NCBI GenBank assembly: GCA_947424995.1
Contig: CANDYO010000051.1
Span: 1 to 13,036 of the forward strand
Length of the DNA stretch: 13,036 bases
Source of the DNA: Rickettsiales bacterium
GTDB lineage: Bacteria; Pseudomonadota; Alphaproteobacteria; Rickettsiales; CANDYO01
Reading direction: 5' to 3'
Shown here: positions 13,022-13,036 of the stretch, piece by piece
How positions within the stretch are numbered: position 1 is the first letter of the stretch
How the letters are laid out: every line of letters begins with the position of its first letter
Position numbers and translations under genes: made by a program
The notes under the pieces: model-generated
What the model was told of the DNA's origin: nothing
The model's input: only the letters and a program-made list of their open reading frames with translations
Databases searched by the model: none

Positions 13022-13036
13022 ATGAAAAAAAGAACG
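13022..13036 (+). CDS. Start of a second gene of the same family, cut by window edge
   Basis: Only five codons are visible (MKKRT). They are identical, as DNA, to the first five codons of the 10631-12808 gene, and the preceding leader is 36 of 39 identical over the same span. This makes a tandem paralogue very likely, though the body of the gene is outside the window. Confidence 0.65.

Overview
The window is AT-rich chromosomal DNA from what is probably an obligately intracellular alphaproteobacterium of the Rickettsiales, most likely a Rickettsiaceae relative outside the classical Rickettsia species. This placement is inference. It rests on the low GC content, a three-subunit proton-translocating transhydrogenase of the alphaproteobacterial type, an MHS/ProP-type transporter, a scoAB pair, a minimal RodZ-like HTH membrane protein, and a family of intergenic palindromic repeats. 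A prs gene would be unusual for classical Rickettsia, which have lost most nucleotide synthesis. No rRNA, tRNA, CRISPR array or intact insertion sequence was seen.

Layout. Positions 1-1181 (minus) hold most of an MFS metabolite/proton symporter cut by the left edge. Positions 1514-1870 (minus) encode a short HTH protein with one C-terminal membrane helix. Positions 2199-3795 (plus) hold prs and rplY, closed by a strong terminator. Positions 4059-5403 (minus) hold scoA-scoB. Positions 5701-6200 carry a small unrecognised gene (5767-6096) with its own consensus-like promoter and terminator, preceded by a possible 49-codon relic. Positions 6505-10489 (plus) form an operon, pntAA-pntAB-pntB-glpX, with a good promoter and very tight gene junctions. 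Positions 10631-12808 (plus) encode a 725-residue repeat-containing protein with no recognised family. A second gene begins at 13022 with an almost identical leader and the same first five codons, so this looks like a tandem family that continues past the right edge.

Five copies of a palindromic repeat (about 85-185 bp, ends CGTCATCCCTG...CAGGGATGACG) occupy five different intergenic gaps and no genes. The best copy (2041-2156) can fold into a cloverleaf with an outer stem and three arms. It probably lies inside the prs 5' leader; another copy may supply part of the scoA promoter.

How the genes fit together (inference). Transhydrogenase uses proton-motive force to make NADPH. GlpX makes fructose-6-phosphate, which can feed the non-oxidative pentose phosphate pathway. 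Prs turns ribose-5-phosphate into PRPP. ScoAB exchanges CoA between succinyl-CoA and acetoacetate. Together these suggest a symbiont that runs carbon backwards from TCA/amino-acid substrates toward sugar phosphates and nucleotides. The tandem repeat-protein family at the right end is the part least explained by known biology.
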